Positions 32,846 to 42,019 of a DNA stretch of 64,000 nt are shown here, piece after piece. The translations under genes were made by a program, and so were the position numbers. Position 1 is the stretch's first letter. Each line of letters begins with the position of its first letter. A model generated the notes under the pieces. The model ran no database searches, was not told where the DNA came from, and worked only from the letters and a program-made list of their open reading frames with translations. This DNA is from Lactiplantibacillus nangangensis (GTDB taxonomy: Bacteria > Bacillota > Bacilli > Lactobacillales > Lactobacillaceae). Location of the stretch: the NCBI RefSeq assembly GCF_005405065.1, contig NZ_BJDI01000014.1, positions 19,536-83,535 of the forward strand, written 5' to 3'.

Positions 32846-34240
32846 TTAGTTAATCTTCCGTTTTGGATTTAAAATACCCATTGGATCAAATAACGCTTTA
32901 ATTTGATGTTGTAACTGATCAACATCTTCCCCTAACTCAGCGTTGTTCCATTGATTCTTCAACATGCCAACCGCGTGTTCACCAGAAATCGTTCCGCCAA
33001 GCGCTAACGTCTTGTGGAACATTTCTTGTAACGCCACGATTATATTATCCGGCACCTTGGTAGCTTCTTTTGGCCAAACTAAAGTTGGATGCACGTTACC
33101 ATCACCGGCATGGCCCGCCGTATAGATTTTGACATCTAAGCGTTGCGCTAAATCTTGAATGTAGTCCATTAATGGGGCTAATTGTGACAGCGGGACCGCC
33201 ATATCTTCCATAATATGGTTCTGACCGGCAAAGACGGCTGGCAACATATCCCGACGTAACTTTTCCAACTTGGCCTGTTCTTCTGGGTCCTCGGTAACCG
33301 TGACATTCTTAGCTTGTTTATCAGCTAACAACTGCTTAACAAGCTGCATGCTAGCCTCGCCACCATTGTCTAGTTTAAAAATCAACATCGCTGCACTATC
33401 GGTAGCGTAGTTAGTCTTTTCATACCGATCCAATGCCGCCACAGTCTGCGCATCCAACGCTTCGAGCATTGTTGGATAAACGCCAGAGATTCGAATCGCC
33501 GTAACGGCTTTTGCTAAAGCCGTCATATTTTCAAAGAAAGCGACCCCCATGACTGGCGTACCTAATGGAATTGGCATTAATTTAACGATCACTTTGGTCA
33601 CGATTCCTAAGGTGCCTTCTGAGCCGACCATGAGTTGTGTCAAATCGTAACCGAACGCTTGCTTAAGGGTCCGACCACCTAACGTGATCTCACGACCATC
33701 CGCCAGTACAACTGTTAAGCCAAGGACATTGTCTTTCGTCGCACCATACTTCACGGTGCTCATCCCACCAGCATTGGTCATCACATTACCACCAATCCCC
33801 GAAATGGGCTTTGAACCTGGATCTGGCGCATAAAACATGCCTTCTTTGCGGGCTGCTTGGTCCAAATCGCCATTAATAACGCCTGGTTCAATCACCGCTA
33901 GAGAATCTGCCTTACTAATTTCAAGAATATGATTCATTTTAGCCGTTGATAAAATTAAACCACCGGCAATCCCATCGGAACCAATCACTGTACTGGTTGT
34001 TTGTGATTGTGGAATGACTGGCAAATGGTACTTGCGCGCAATTTTCAGCGTGCCTTGAATGTCGGCCGTCGACTGAGCTTCAATATAGGCCAGAGCCAAG
34101 CCACTGTCGTCATCGGTCAATCTTTTACTAAAAGAAAACTTTTGTAACGTTTCGGGGTCGGTTAAAACTCGATCTGCCGGAACTTGTTGTTTTAAATCTG
34201 TCAAAACATCTGTATCAGAAAACGCTTTAAACGTTGTCAA
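32846..34240 (-). CDS. FAD-binding oxidoreductase, GlcD / D-lactate dehydrogenase type
   Basis: A 464-residue flavoprotein of the vanillyl-alcohol-oxidase fold. The FAD domain has PVIPQSQTTSTV, PGVINGDLDQAARKEG, SGIGGNVMTNAGG and LMVGSEGTLGIVTK; the C-terminal FAD-oxidase domain has the conserved HAGDGNVHPTL and a late SGEHAVGMLK. It should oxidise a 2-hydroxy acid such as glycolate or D-lactate, passing electrons to quinone or another carrier. No GlcE/GlcF partner is encoded next to it. Monocistronic with a terminator. Confidence 0.9.
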   Translation of the reverse strand: MTTFKAFSDTDVLTDLKQQVPADRVLTDPETLQKFSFSKRLTDDDSGLALAYIEAQSTADIQGTLKIARKYHLPVIPQSQTTSTVIGSDGIAGGLILSTAKMNHILEISKADSLAVIEPGVINGDLDQAARKEGMFYAPDPGSKPISGIGGNVMTNAGGMSTVKYGATKDNVLGLTVVLADGREITLGGRTLKQAFGYDLTQLMVGSEGTLGIVTKVIVKLMPIPLGTPVMGVAFFENMTALAKAVTAIRISGVYPTMLEALDAQTVAALDRYEKTNYATDSAAMLIFKLDNGGEASMQLVKQLLADKQAKNVTVTEDPEEQAKLEKLRRDMLPAVFAGQNHIMEDMAVPLSQLAPLMDYIQDLAQRLDVKIYTAGHAGDGNVHPTLVWPKEATKVPDNIIVALQEMFHKTLALGGTISGEHAVGMLKNQWNNAELGEDVDQLQHQIKALFDPMGILNPKRKIN

Positions 34241-34456
34241 ACTAACATCTCCAATTCATTCAAATTCAATTCATTTTCAGTATAGTCCAACTTCTTAGAA
34301 TTGACTGCTTCTAAGTCTCAGCCCAATTTGCATAGTTTCCTATCAAAGCGCCTTTGATGGTATCTATTTTTTGAATTAAGTACACTCAAAATAGGTATTT
34401 TTCAGTTGACCGCGAAAACGGTATGCTAACAACTGTAGTTTCAAAAGGAGGGCACT

Positions 34457-35491
34457 ATGCAACATATGAGACATTCTAAATTACGACCATGGTTGATTGC
34501 GGGGGGCTTAATTGCCCTGATCGCACTCATCACCGTTGGGGTCATTATTCGTCAAGCACAGGCCCGTTACCAGTCAGCCGTTTATACTGGCTCCAGTTCT
34601 AGTCAACCGGTCAATGCCAACAAACCAATCAGTATCCTGTTACTCGGCGTCGATACCGGTGCAGACGGCCGAATCGACAAAGGTAATTCCGATACGATTA
34701 TGGTCGTGACCATTAATCCGAAAACTGAAAAGACCGTGATCACAAGTATTCCCCGTGATACTTTGGCCCAGATGGTCGGCACGAAAACGACTAATGTACA
34801 AAAGTTAAACGCGGCCTACAATATTGGTGGGTCAAAAATGGCTAAGGCCAGCGTCAGTCGACTCTTTAACGTCCCTATCAACTATTACGCGACAATCAAT
34901 ATGGGTGGCTTAAAGCAAATCGTCGATGCTGTTGGTGGCGTCACCATCACCAGTTCAATGAACGTGACCTTTGATCACATCACCACGACTAAAGGTACCC
35001 ATCATTTAAATGGCAAACAAGCTTTAAGCTACACGCGCATGCGCTATCAAGATCCGCGGGGCGATTACGGCCGTCAATTGCGACAACAACAAGTTATGAA
35101 AGCCGTCTTGACCAAGCTAACTAAAACTAGTACCGCGTCACATTACGGCGAATTGCTCAGTTCACTAAAAGGCAATTTAAAGACTGATCTGAGCTTTAAC
35201 GACTTAGTTTCGTTAGCGACCCACGACCGTGCGAATACTAAGCACATTAAATCGACCCAAGTTGTTGGGACCGGTGCGTGGATCAATACGAGCTCTTACC
35301 AAATTTTAAGCACCAAGAAACTGCAAGCCACTTCCGATGCGATTCGCACCCAATTAGGCTTGAATACCGAGAAGTTGACCAACGTAGAGACCCAACTCAA
35401 CGCCCTCAATCCAACTTACGATGGCGTCAACAATCAGAATTACAATACCAATGGTTTAGATACCATTACCTACACAGATGGGACTTACTAA
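34457..35491 (+). CDS. LytR-CpsA-Psr (LCP) family cell-wall glycopolymer ligase
   Basis: A 344-residue protein with a cytoplasmic basic N-terminus, one transmembrane helix (about residues 13-33) and an extracellular LCP domain: ISILLLGVDTGADGR, TIMVVTINP, SIPRDTLA, KLNAAYNIGG, YYATINMGGLKQIVDAVGGV, and the Arg-rich YTRMRYQDPRGDYGRQLRQQ. LCP enzymes attach teichoic acids or capsule polymers to peptidoglycan from lipid-linked precursors. ATG 34457 follows GGAGGG. Single-gene unit with a terminator. Confidence 0.95.
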   Translation: MQHMRHSKLRPWLIAGGLIALIALITVGVIIRQAQARYQSAVYTGSSSSQPVNANKPISILLLGVDTGADGRIDKGNSDTIMVVTINPKTEKTVITSIPRDTLAQMVGTKTTNVQKLNAAYNIGGSKMAKASVSRLFNVPINYYATINMGGLKQIVDAVGGVTITSSMNVTFDHITTTKGTHHLNGKQALSYTRMRYQDPRGDYGRQLRQQQVMKAVLTKLTKTSTASHYGELLSSLKGNLKTDLSFNDLVSLATHDRANTKHIKSTQVVGTGAWINTSSYQILSTKKLQATSDAIRTQLGLNTEKLTNVETQLNALNPTYDGVNNQNYNTNGLDTITYTDGTY

Positions 35492-35497
35492 CTCCTA

Positions 35498-35547
35498 AAA
35501 CACGCGCTAAGCAGACCGAATTGTCGGTAAGCTTAGCGCGTGTTTTT
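35498..35547 (+). terminator. intrinsic terminator
   Basis: AAACACGCGCTAAGC / GCTTAGCGCGTGTTT perfect stem and T-run after the LCP gene. Confidence 0.92.
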
Positions 35548-35560
35548 ATATAATCTACAT

Positions 35561-35954
35561 TTGGTGCTAGTTGGTTTTATATTGCCTGGTTGGTCCAGAA
35601 TCGGCTGGAACGTGGTGGCCACGTTTGGAAGCCAAAGAGCGGTCTTCCAAGCTGGGGGTTATCTAAGTCGGAAAATCACCGACCAAGATAAATGACATCA
35701 CTGAGCCAATTCTGGCCCACCCAACGTTAATTAACAGCTATTAAAAAATTAATGATTGATCATTTTTAGTTCAGTTATTTAGCCGAGAGGTTGGTTGCTA
35801 AAATGCTCAGCCGTGTCGTTGGCCTTAGTGCGAGTGGTCTGCTCGGACTTAGGCCAAGGCCAGTTTTGAAGACCGCTTTTTGGCTTCAAAATGGCCCATG
35901 GCGTTCCAGCATTTTAGCAACCAACCGGCGGGCGGCAATTTCAACTAGCACCAA
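35561..35954 (+). repeat. intergenic structured repeat family B, copy 1
   Basis: 394 bp bounded by terminal inverted repeats (TTGGTGCTAGTTG and CAACTAGCACCAA). It has two large internal inverted pairs: TTGGTCCAGAATC near 35590 against CCAATTCTGG near 35718, and GGTTGGTTGCTAAAATGCT against its perfect complement (35790-35926). An 85-bp extra segment at 35813-35897, itself made of two hairpins, is absent from copy 2 at 40967-41276. It lies between two convergent genes. No coding potential is conserved. Confidence 0.85.
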
Positions 35955-35969
35955 GCATATAAGCAATTT

Positions 35970-36236
35970 TTAGGCAATCAAGGTCTGTTGCCAATTTTGA
36001 AATAAGGTAATCAAACCACCCGTATTATCATTAAATTCATACATTTTATGATTGGTCGTCGCAATCGCCGAATCATGGTTGATCAAGAGGTCACTCAACC
36101 TTAGCGTCAATTCAAAGGGCTTGAAGGCTTGGGTCGAATGGACTTTGATCCAATTTGTGTGCTGATCCGCTGCCACATAAAAGTACTGCGCCATCGTCGT
36201 TTCTAGATCCACCTGTTTTAAAATTCCCGTTTTCAT
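35970..36236 (-). CDS. hypothetical 88-residue protein
   Basis: A small soluble protein of unknown family, ATG at 36236 (a GTG one codon earlier is also possible). It contains MAQYFYVAADQHTNWIKVHS and a C-terminal amphipathic stretch ending TLIA. A perfect CTGAAAC-GG-GTTTCAG palindrome lies 45 bp upstream of its start and may be its operator. No function is recognised. Confidence 0.6.
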   Translation of the reverse strand: MKTGILKQVDLETTMAQYFYVAADQHTNWIKVHSTQAFKPFELTLRLSDLLINHDSAIATTNHKMYEFNDNTGGLITLFQNWQQTLIA

Positions 36237-36280
36237 CACGTCCGCCCCAATCCGTTTAAGTTATGAGTTCACTATAAGTG

Positions 36281-36296
36281 CTGAAACGGGTTTCAG
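36281..36296. promoter_or_regulatory. perfect palindrome, putative operator
   Basis: CTGAAAC and GTTTCAG arms around GG, 45 bp upstream of the 88-residue ORF (minus strand). It resembles a LacI-family operator; which protein binds is unknown. Confidence 0.4.
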
Positions 36297-36467
36297 GTCA
36301 AGGAAAATCGTTCAGAAAATTAAACTGCAATTTCAATTGTTACATTTTAATAACACTATGCTAAAACACTAGGCATATTAGTCAAATGGTTGTACTATAT
36401 ATTTGAACGTTAATTCACGGGCTTGCTTAATCGTGCAAGCTACTTCAAGTTAAAGGAGTTGCCCACC

Positions 36468-36779
36468 ATGATTCAGACCAAATCAGCACACCAACAAAAA
36501 TTCTGCTATTTAATTGAATTGACCGGTGATATCTACACCGATCTTTTGGTCGCGCTTTCGGCTGATGAGCAAAAAATCGGTGATTGGGAGCGTGTTTATT
36601 CCGCAAAATTACCGACTTGGCGCCTTTGGACTAACGAAAATGCCGATACGGTCCGCTACGTGGTCTCACACGTGATTGCCCGGTATTCACTACCGCAAAA
36701 TGATTATTGGTTGATCCAATATGAAGGCAATGACCATCAGCATCCAACCATGTTACATCCGCGATTCCACACGCGCTAA
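36468..36779 (+). CDS. hypothetical 103-residue protein
   Basis: A small soluble protein with no recognised domain, starting at ATG 36468 behind AAAGGAG; the ORF is open 15 codons further upstream without a ribosome binding site. It contains FCYLIELTGDIYTDLLVALS and is rich in aromatic residues (several Trp and Tyr). It is a single-gene unit with a terminator. Function unknown. Confidence 0.65.
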   Translation: MIQTKSAHQQKFCYLIELTGDIYTDLLVALSADEQKIGDWERVYSAKLPTWRLWTNENADTVRYVVSHVIARYSLPQNDYWLIQYEGNDHQHPTMLHPRFHTR

Positions 36780-36805
36780 CCTAAAAATTCAAGCACTTGC
36801 GTTTA

Positions 36806-36838
36806 AAGACGTTTGGAAAAATTCCAAACGCCTTTTTT
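36806..36838 (+). terminator. intrinsic terminator
   Basis: ACGTTTGGAA / TTCCAAACG stem with T6 run after the 103-residue ORF. Confidence 0.85.
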
Positions 36839-36864
36839 GTCTGCAATTTAAGGGGGCAACTTTT

Positions 36865-37956
36865 CTAATCACTCGTGACCGGGCCACTAAAATATGGTTC
36901 TTCAATCGTTATTGTCGCCGCGTCAAAATCAACTGTTGTTAACGCGCCATACGGTAAGGCCGTCCGTGGATAAGCGTGCCCAAAGTTGACATTCATCAAA
37001 ATTGGCAAGTGCCACTTCTCCGTGGCGGCTAACAATCGGTCACGATAGGCGTCGTAATAACGCTCATTCTGCGGTTTCCCGACAATGATTCCCGCAACCG
37101 CGCCGAGAATACCTACAGCCGCTAGTTTTGCCAACATCGCTTCAAATAAGTCTGGATTAGGTTGTTCATCACTCGTTTCAATGAACAATAGTCGTCCCTG
37201 CCAATCCGTAACTGATGGGACTAATTGAAACTGTTGCGCCACTTGTGCCTCATCGGGGTAACGGGTGTTAGTTAGTAAATCGTAAAAACTATCTAAACAA
37301 CCACCTAGTAACCGTCCTGTGACCCGACCACTGCCGCGCAGCACATCATAATGACGTTCTTCCGGATGATCTAGCCGCGGTTGATCTAGTTCGCTGGGCC
37401 CAAAGGCTTTGCGCTCTTCATACCAAACCGGGCTACTTTCAATGCGGGTCGTCGCCGGATTCTTAAAATAATGCTGAATCGTCTTCGCCGTATAAGGCAA
37501 CAGCGTTGGGGCTAACTCGGCGAAATCATTTAAAAAGTTCGGCCCATAAAACGTCTGTAACCCCAGCCGATAGAACATTAAATGGTTAACCGTCGTGTCC
37601 GAAAATCCTGTGACCAATTTAGGATGTTCTCGAACGGACTGCACAAATTCCGGATCAGTCATCAACAGTGGTGCTAAGCGATACGTGTCATCACCGCCAA
37701 TCGCACAAATAATGCCTTTAATTTCGTCTGCTAAAAAGGCGCGCTTCAAATCGGCGGCTCGGTCTTCCGGATGCGCCTGTAAATAGGCCCGTCCGCGCAA
37801 CGCATTGGGCATCACCATTGGCACTAAGCCCAATTGTTGTAGTCGTGCTAACCCGCGTTTCAATTGATGCTCACTACTGCCCTCCCCCAAAGTGCCACTG
37901 GATAAACTGACAATGGCAACTTGATCACCATGCTTTAATGCCGCTGGCTTCTGCAT
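36865..37956 (-). CDS. S66 family peptidase, MccF-like / LD-carboxypeptidase
   Basis: A 363-residue serine peptidase of family S66. Catalytic elements are visible: nucleophile Ser119 in GFSDTT, Glu in LFIETSDEQ, and His in NFGHAYP. The insertion with SSPVWYEERKAFG followed by RGSGRVTGRLLGGCLDSF resembles MccF-type enzymes rather than short LdcA-type LD-carboxypeptidases. MccF cleaves the peptide-nucleotide bond of processed microcin C and so confers immunity; other S66 members trim peptidoglycan. It is not linked to the microcin-like cluster at 5625-8111 (about 29 kb away), so a joint role is only a hypothesis. Confidence 0.85.
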   Translation of the reverse strand: MQKPAALKHGDQVAIVSLSSGTLGEGSSEHQLKRGLARLQQLGLVPMVMPNALRGRAYLQAHPEDRAADLKRAFLADEIKGIICAIGGDDTYRLAPLLMTDPEFVQSVREHPKLVTGFSDTTVNHLMFYRLGLQTFYGPNFLNDFAELAPTLLPYTAKTIQHYFKNPATTRIESSPVWYEERKAFGPSELDQPRLDHPEERHYDVLRGSGRVTGRLLGGCLDSFYDLLTNTRYPDEAQVAQQFQLVPSVTDWQGRLLFIETSDEQPNPDLFEAMLAKLAAVGILGAVAGIIVGKPQNERYYDAYRDRLLAATEKWHLPILMNVNFGHAYPRTALPYGALTTVDFDAATITIEEPYFSGPVTSD

Positions 37957-38029
37957 TGGTCATCACGCTTCTTTCTAATTCTTTTCTAATCATTTTATTA
38001 TATTTAGTCAGCTTTGCCAACAAAAATTC

Positions 38030-38062
38030 CGAAAAAAAAGAACCCGCCGAGGCGAGTCCCTT
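38030..38062 (-). terminator. intrinsic terminator of the PTS gene
   Basis: ACTCGCC / GGCGGGT stem and a T8 run on the minus strand, 12 bp after the stop codon. Confidence 0.85.
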
Positions 38063-38073
38063 TTAAAATCAAC

Positions 38074-39402
38074 TTAAGCTTTAGCAGTTTGGGCTGCAGC
38101 AGCAGCTTCTTTTGCAGCGAAAGTCTTTTCTTCCTTAACTTTGTCACGATCCAAAGCCTTGAAGAAGAAGTAGTAAATCGCGCCATCAAGAACGATGTTA
38201 ACGATTTGCATTACGGCACCAGATAAATGACCAGTTGCTAAGTAACCAGAGATAATTGGCGGCGTGGTCCAAGGAACCATGACACCCATCGTCTTAGCAA
38301 CCAAACCAGTTGACATCGCAACATAAGTTGTCACAACGTTGGTTAATGGAGCTAAGATGAATGGAATCGCCATCCGGTAGTTCATAACGATTGGCAAACC
38401 AAAGACGATTGGTTCGTTAATGTTAAAGATTGCAGGTCCGATAATCAATTTACCTAAAGTCTTAAATTCAGCGCTCCGTGAAACAAAGGCAATCATAAAT
38501 GCTAACCCAAGAGTCGCACCAGAACCACCCATGTGGATGAAGTTATCGAAGAATTGTGACGTAACGATGTTAGGAATGGCTTTACCAGCGCTAACAGCGT
38601 GCGCGTTTTGTGACATTGCTGACAACCAGATTGGTGACATAACGCCAGAAACGACGTTGGCACCATGAATCCCGAAGATCCAAAGTAAACAGATCAAGAA
38701 TTCAGCAACTAAGGCACCTGGTAAGGTGTTACTCAATAAGCCTAATGGTTTAGCTAAAACGAATGAGATCACGTTTGGAATACTGCCCATTGGGGTAGCT
38801 TCGACAACTAAACGTAATAACCAGATTAAAACTAAGATGATGGCACCAGGAACTAAAGCAGCAAATGAGTTGCTGACTGCCGGTGGGACACTTTCAGGCA
38901 TCTTAATCGTCCAATTGCGGTGAACCATGAACACATAAAGATCGGTAATGAATAAACCAATAAGAAGAGCAGTAAACAAACCAGCCGAATCTAATTGTGT
39001 TAATGGTACCCATAAGGCCCCAGCTTTATCAGTGTTTAGCGGAATAGTTAACAGCCAAGCACTCATTGAAACGATTGAAGCTGAGATTGGATCGACTTTG
39101 TAACTCTTAGCCATGTTATAAGAAATCCCAATAACGGCAATTAACCCCATGACATGGAATGATGCGTTGGTTGGATATTGAACAATGGTAGCCCAGTTCT
39201 TGCCAAAGGTATTTAACATGAAAGTTTGATAACCTTGGATTGGGAATTGAGCAATGATCATGAAGACTGACCCGATGATAATCATTGGTACGGCTAATGT
39301 CATCCCATCACGTAACGCGATTAAATGACGAGAACCAGCAATCTTACCAAATAATGGGACGAGTCGGTCATTAACGAAACTTGATTTATTGTTTTCGCTC
39401 AT
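38074..39402 (-). CDS. PTS sugar transporter subunit IIC, cellobiose/lichenan type
   Basis: A 442-residue integral membrane IIC of the lactose/cellobiose family with about ten helices. Family features include the N-terminal VPLFGKIAGSRHLIALRDGM, GIHGANVVSGVMSPIW, and FNINEPIVFGLPIVMN with the conserved NEP substrate segment. It translocates a beta-glucoside or related sugar while it is phosphorylated. IIA and IIB partners are not encoded nearby, so it must borrow them. An RpiR regulator gene lies upstream on the same strand and a cre-like site lies between them. Confidence 0.92.
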   Translation of the reverse strand: MSENNKSSFVNDRLVPLFGKIAGSRHLIALRDGMTLAVPMIIIGSVFMIIAQFPIQGYQTFMLNTFGKNWATIVQYPTNASFHVMGLIAVIGISYNMAKSYKVDPISASIVSMSAWLLTIPLNTDKAGALWVPLTQLDSAGLFTALLIGLFITDLYVFMVHRNWTIKMPESVPPAVSNSFAALVPGAIILVLIWLLRLVVEATPMGSIPNVISFVLAKPLGLLSNTLPGALVAEFLICLLWIFGIHGANVVSGVMSPIWLSAMSQNAHAVSAGKAIPNIVTSQFFDNFIHMGGSGATLGLAFMIAFVSRSAEFKTLGKLIIGPAIFNINEPIVFGLPIVMNYRMAIPFILAPLTNVVTTYVAMSTGLVAKTMGVMVPWTTPPIISGYLATGHLSGAVMQIVNIVLDGAIYYFFFKALDRDKVKEEKTFAAKEAAAAAQTAKA

Positions 39403-39577
39403 GTCGTTGACCCCCTAGAATAATTTGAAAACGTATTGCTTAAAATCTAACGTCTTGGATATCACAAGACCAACCGCATTATTAACTTATCGATAATGGC
39501 CAATTATCAGTTCCTAATGCAATTAACTAAATAATAGCATGTTTCATAGCTGTGGTGGTTTCAAGCCATCCAGCTGT

Positions 39578-39591
39578 TGAATACGCTTTCT
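39578..39591. promoter_or_regulatory. cre-like site upstream of the PTS IIC gene
   Basis: TGAATACGCTTTCT, one mismatch to the cre consensus and the same core as the ackA site, 176 bp upstream of the PTS start codon. A weaker match (GCAATACGTTTTCA on the minus strand) lies near 39424. Confidence 0.55.
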
Positions 39592-39715
39592 ATAAATTCT
39601 ATTATACCTATCATCTCGGTAATGTATACCCTTTCAAAAAATATTGTGTAGTGTTTCTTTAAAAGGAACGTGTTCCATTTGTGGAATTTGTTCCTAGCAA
39701 ATTCCGTCAATCGGT

Positions 39716-40447
39716 CTAATCCACTTTCTGGACACCCATCGTAATTTGTTCCAAAAAATAGACGACCGGAAGTTGTGATAACGTGCTCCCACCACTGATA
39801 GCTCGGACTTCCGGCGTATCATAGGTCAATACAACATCCCCGATACTTGCGGCTGTGGAGTGGCTACTGGCCGTAATCACAACTAGTTTGGCACCATTTT
39901 GTTGATAGAAGATGCCTTGTTGAATGACATCTTCCGATTCACCGGAAACCGACAACAGTAACAGCACCGTATCCGATAAATCAACGGCGGTGACGGGTAA
40001 CGGTTGCGACGTCTCATTGACCTGTAGCGCATAAACACCAAAGTTGGCTAATAAGTGGGTCCCATAACCGGCCAGCCCCTTACTCGTTCCGGCGCCAATC
40101 AAGACGACCGTTTTGGCTTGCCGAATCAACGCCGTTGCGGCGGTAATCTTGCTCGTGACCGTGGGAACATCCATCCGGTCAAAGAAAGTCCGCATGGGCA
40201 CGACAGTCTGTGACACTGGTTGCGCCGCATCCTGACGCAACTGCTCTTTCAGCGTGAACTTAAACTCGGCGTAACCGTCATAACCCATCCGTTTCAGAAA
40301 TCGTAAAATCGTTGTCGCCGAAACATGACTCTGGTTAGCCAGTTGACGAATCGTCATCGTACTGACTTCAGCTGGATGTCCCATAATATACTTGTAAATC
40401 TCAATTTCTAGGCGATTCAGCTGTTGAACTTGATCATATGAAAACAT
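39716..40447 (-). CDS. RpiR/MurR family transcriptional regulator
   Basis: A 243-residue regulator with an N-terminal RpiR helix-turn-helix (STMTIRQLANQSHVSATTILRFLKRMG, residues about 30-56) and a C-terminal SIS sugar-phosphate-binding domain (VVLIGAGTSKGLAGYGTHLL; LLLSVSGESEDVIQQ). Such regulators sense a phosphorylated sugar and control adjacent sugar uptake genes. Start 40447 follows AGGAGGTG. The PTS IIC gene at 38074-39402 lies downstream on the same strand and is the probable target. Confidence 0.92.
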   Translation of the reverse strand: MFSYDQVQQLNRLEIEIYKYIMGHPAEVSTMTIRQLANQSHVSATTILRFLKRMGYDGYAEFKFTLKEQLRQDAAQPVSQTVVPMRTFFDRMDVPTVTSKITAATALIRQAKTVVLIGAGTSKGLAGYGTHLLANFGVYALQVNETSQPLPVTAVDLSDTVLLLLSVSGESEDVIQQGIFYQQNGAKLVVITASSHSTAASIGDVVLTYDTPEVRAISGGSTLSQLPVVYFLEQITMGVQKVD

Positions 40448-40528
40448 CGCGGCACACCTCCTGAACATTTAAATTGGTCTAATACCAAATTGATAGCCAC
40501 AACCAGAACTTGTAGGAACAAATTCCAG

Positions 40529-40822
40529 CTAGCGGTCACCCCAACGACCATCAATCTCTGGTTTGATCGTTAAATCAGTCATTTCGAGATCACAATCAAC
40601 TAAAGCCATCGTCAATTTTTCGGTGAATTCTTTGGTTTTGTATGGTGAATCGATGTGCCAAGTCCGATAACTAGGCGTCCGACTGACATTTCCGAGTGCC
40701 ACAATTGCGGGCACGTCTTTCGGATCAACTTTCGCTGCTGTTTTTTTGACATCAATTGAATAGCCATAGTGGCCGCTGTGATACAGAGCTTGCATCGCAT
40801 CATTAAAGATTCCCATGTTCAT
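40529..40822 (-). CDS. hypothetical 97-residue protein
   Basis: A small soluble protein with no recognised family. It starts at ATG 40822 after GTAGGG, contains GHYGYSIDVKKTAAKVDPKD and ends EIDGRWGDR. It sits 81 bp upstream of the RpiR gene on the same strand and could be co-transcribed with it. No function proposed. Confidence 0.6.
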   Translation of the reverse strand: MNMGIFNDAMQALYHSGHYGYSIDVKKTAAKVDPKDVPAIVALGNVSRTPSYRTWHIDSPYKTKEFTEKLTMALVDCDLEMTDLTIKPEIDGRWGDR

Positions 40823-40966
40823 CCCTACTTCCTCGAATTAGTTATTCCAAGTTTACCATAACTCACTGAGGCGCTTACATTTTGCGCATAAATTTGATGA
40901 AAATAAGTCAATTTATCGATAACCTTTCACAACTATTGGCTATAATGAGACTAAATTAGACGTTTC

Positions 40967-41276
40967 GTGTTAGTTGATTTAAATCGCCACTCTGGTTGGT
41001 CCAGAATCGACTGGAACGTGGTGGCCGCGTTTGGAAGCCAAGTGCGGTCTACCACAAGCCGGGGGTTATCTAAGTCGGAAAATCACCGACTAAGATAAAC
41101 GACACCACTGAGCCAATTCTGACCCGTCCGACGTTAATTAACGGCTATTAAAAAATTATTGATTGATTATTTTTAGTTCAGTTATTTAGCCGAGAGGTTG
41201 GCTGTTAAAATGCTCAGCCATGGCGTTCCAGCATTTTAGCAACCAACCGGCAGGCGGCAATTTTAACTAATACCAA
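40967..41276 (+). repeat. intergenic structured repeat family B, copy 2
   Basis: About 310 bp highly similar to 35561-35954, lacking the 85-bp inner segment. The outer arms are GTGTTAGTTGA and TTAACTAATAC: both differ from copy 1, but they differ together and so keep pairing. The inner arms GGTTGGCTGTTAAAATGCT and AGCATTTTAGCAACCAACC remain paired with two G-T matches. It lies between divergent genes, upstream of the two-component system. Confidence 0.85.
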
Positions 41277-41314
41277 ACCTTAAATGATGTGATATAGGAA
41301 GGATCAGCACTATT

Positions 41315-42019
41315 ATGAAAAAAACAATTCTAGTTGTCGAAGATGAACTCAGTCTCTCCGGCTACTTGACCAAAGAACTCCAATTTGAAGACTTTGACGT
41401 GCTCGTTGCTAACGATGGTCTCGCCGCCATGGACATGTACACTGCTCATCAAAATGACCTTCTCTTAATCTTACTGGACTGGATGTTGCCAAAGCTAGAC
41501 GGCATGGAAGTGCTGCGGCGCATCCGTAAACATGACCAAGTCCCCGTCATTATTATGACCGCACGTGACTATATTGGCGACAAAGTCGCTGGGTTAGACA
41601 ACGGCGCCGATGACTACATTACCAAACCGTTTGAAATCGAAGAATTGTTGGCGCGCATTCGGGTCATTCAACGGCGCGCTGAAAATCAACTGGAACCTAA
41701 TCAAGTCTATCAACTTGATCAGATTGTCTTGGATACCAAGGCACATCGGGTTACAAATGCCGACGTCGAAGTTCAATTAACCCATCGTGAGTACGATCTA
41801 CTGCATTTTTTCTTAGCGCATCCTGATGAGGTCTTCACCCGCGACGACTTGCTGGATCAAGTCTGGGGCGCCGACTTTCTGGGCCAACAAAACGTGGTCG
41901 ATGTCTACGTCGGCTATTTGCGCAATAAATTAGCGACGCCAAATGCTGGGCCATTAATCAAAACGGTCCGCGGTGTCGGCTACAAATTAAGGGAGTCGAT
42001 TGCGAATGCCGAAAACTAA
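41315..42019 (+). CDS. two-component response regulator, OmpR/PhoB family
   Basis: A 234-residue regulator. The receiver domain (1-120) shows acidic pocket VVEDE, phospho-acceptor Asp in LILLDWMLP, Thr in IIMTARD, and Lys in YITKPFE. The C-terminal winged helix (about 130-228) has LTHREYDLLHFFLAHP and VVDVYVGYLRNKL. It is phosphorylated by the kinase encoded next, whose gene overlaps by 14 bp. Target genes are not evident. Confidence 0.95.
   Translation: MKKTILVVEDELSLSGYLTKELQFEDFDVLVANDGLAAMDMYTAHQNDLLLILLDWMLPKLDGMEVLRRIRKHDQVPVIIMTARDYIGDKVAGLDNGADDYITKPFEIEELLARIRVIQRRAENQLEPNQVYQLDQIVLDTKAHRVTNADVEVQLTHREYDLLHFFLAHPDEVFTRDDLLDQVWGADFLGQQNVVDVYVGYLRNKLATPNAGPLIKTVRGVGYKLRESIANAEN

Noticed and set aside
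35791..35973. 60-codon ORF inside repeat family B copy 1
   Set aside because: The frame is not conserved in copy 2; it is a by-product of the structured repeat.
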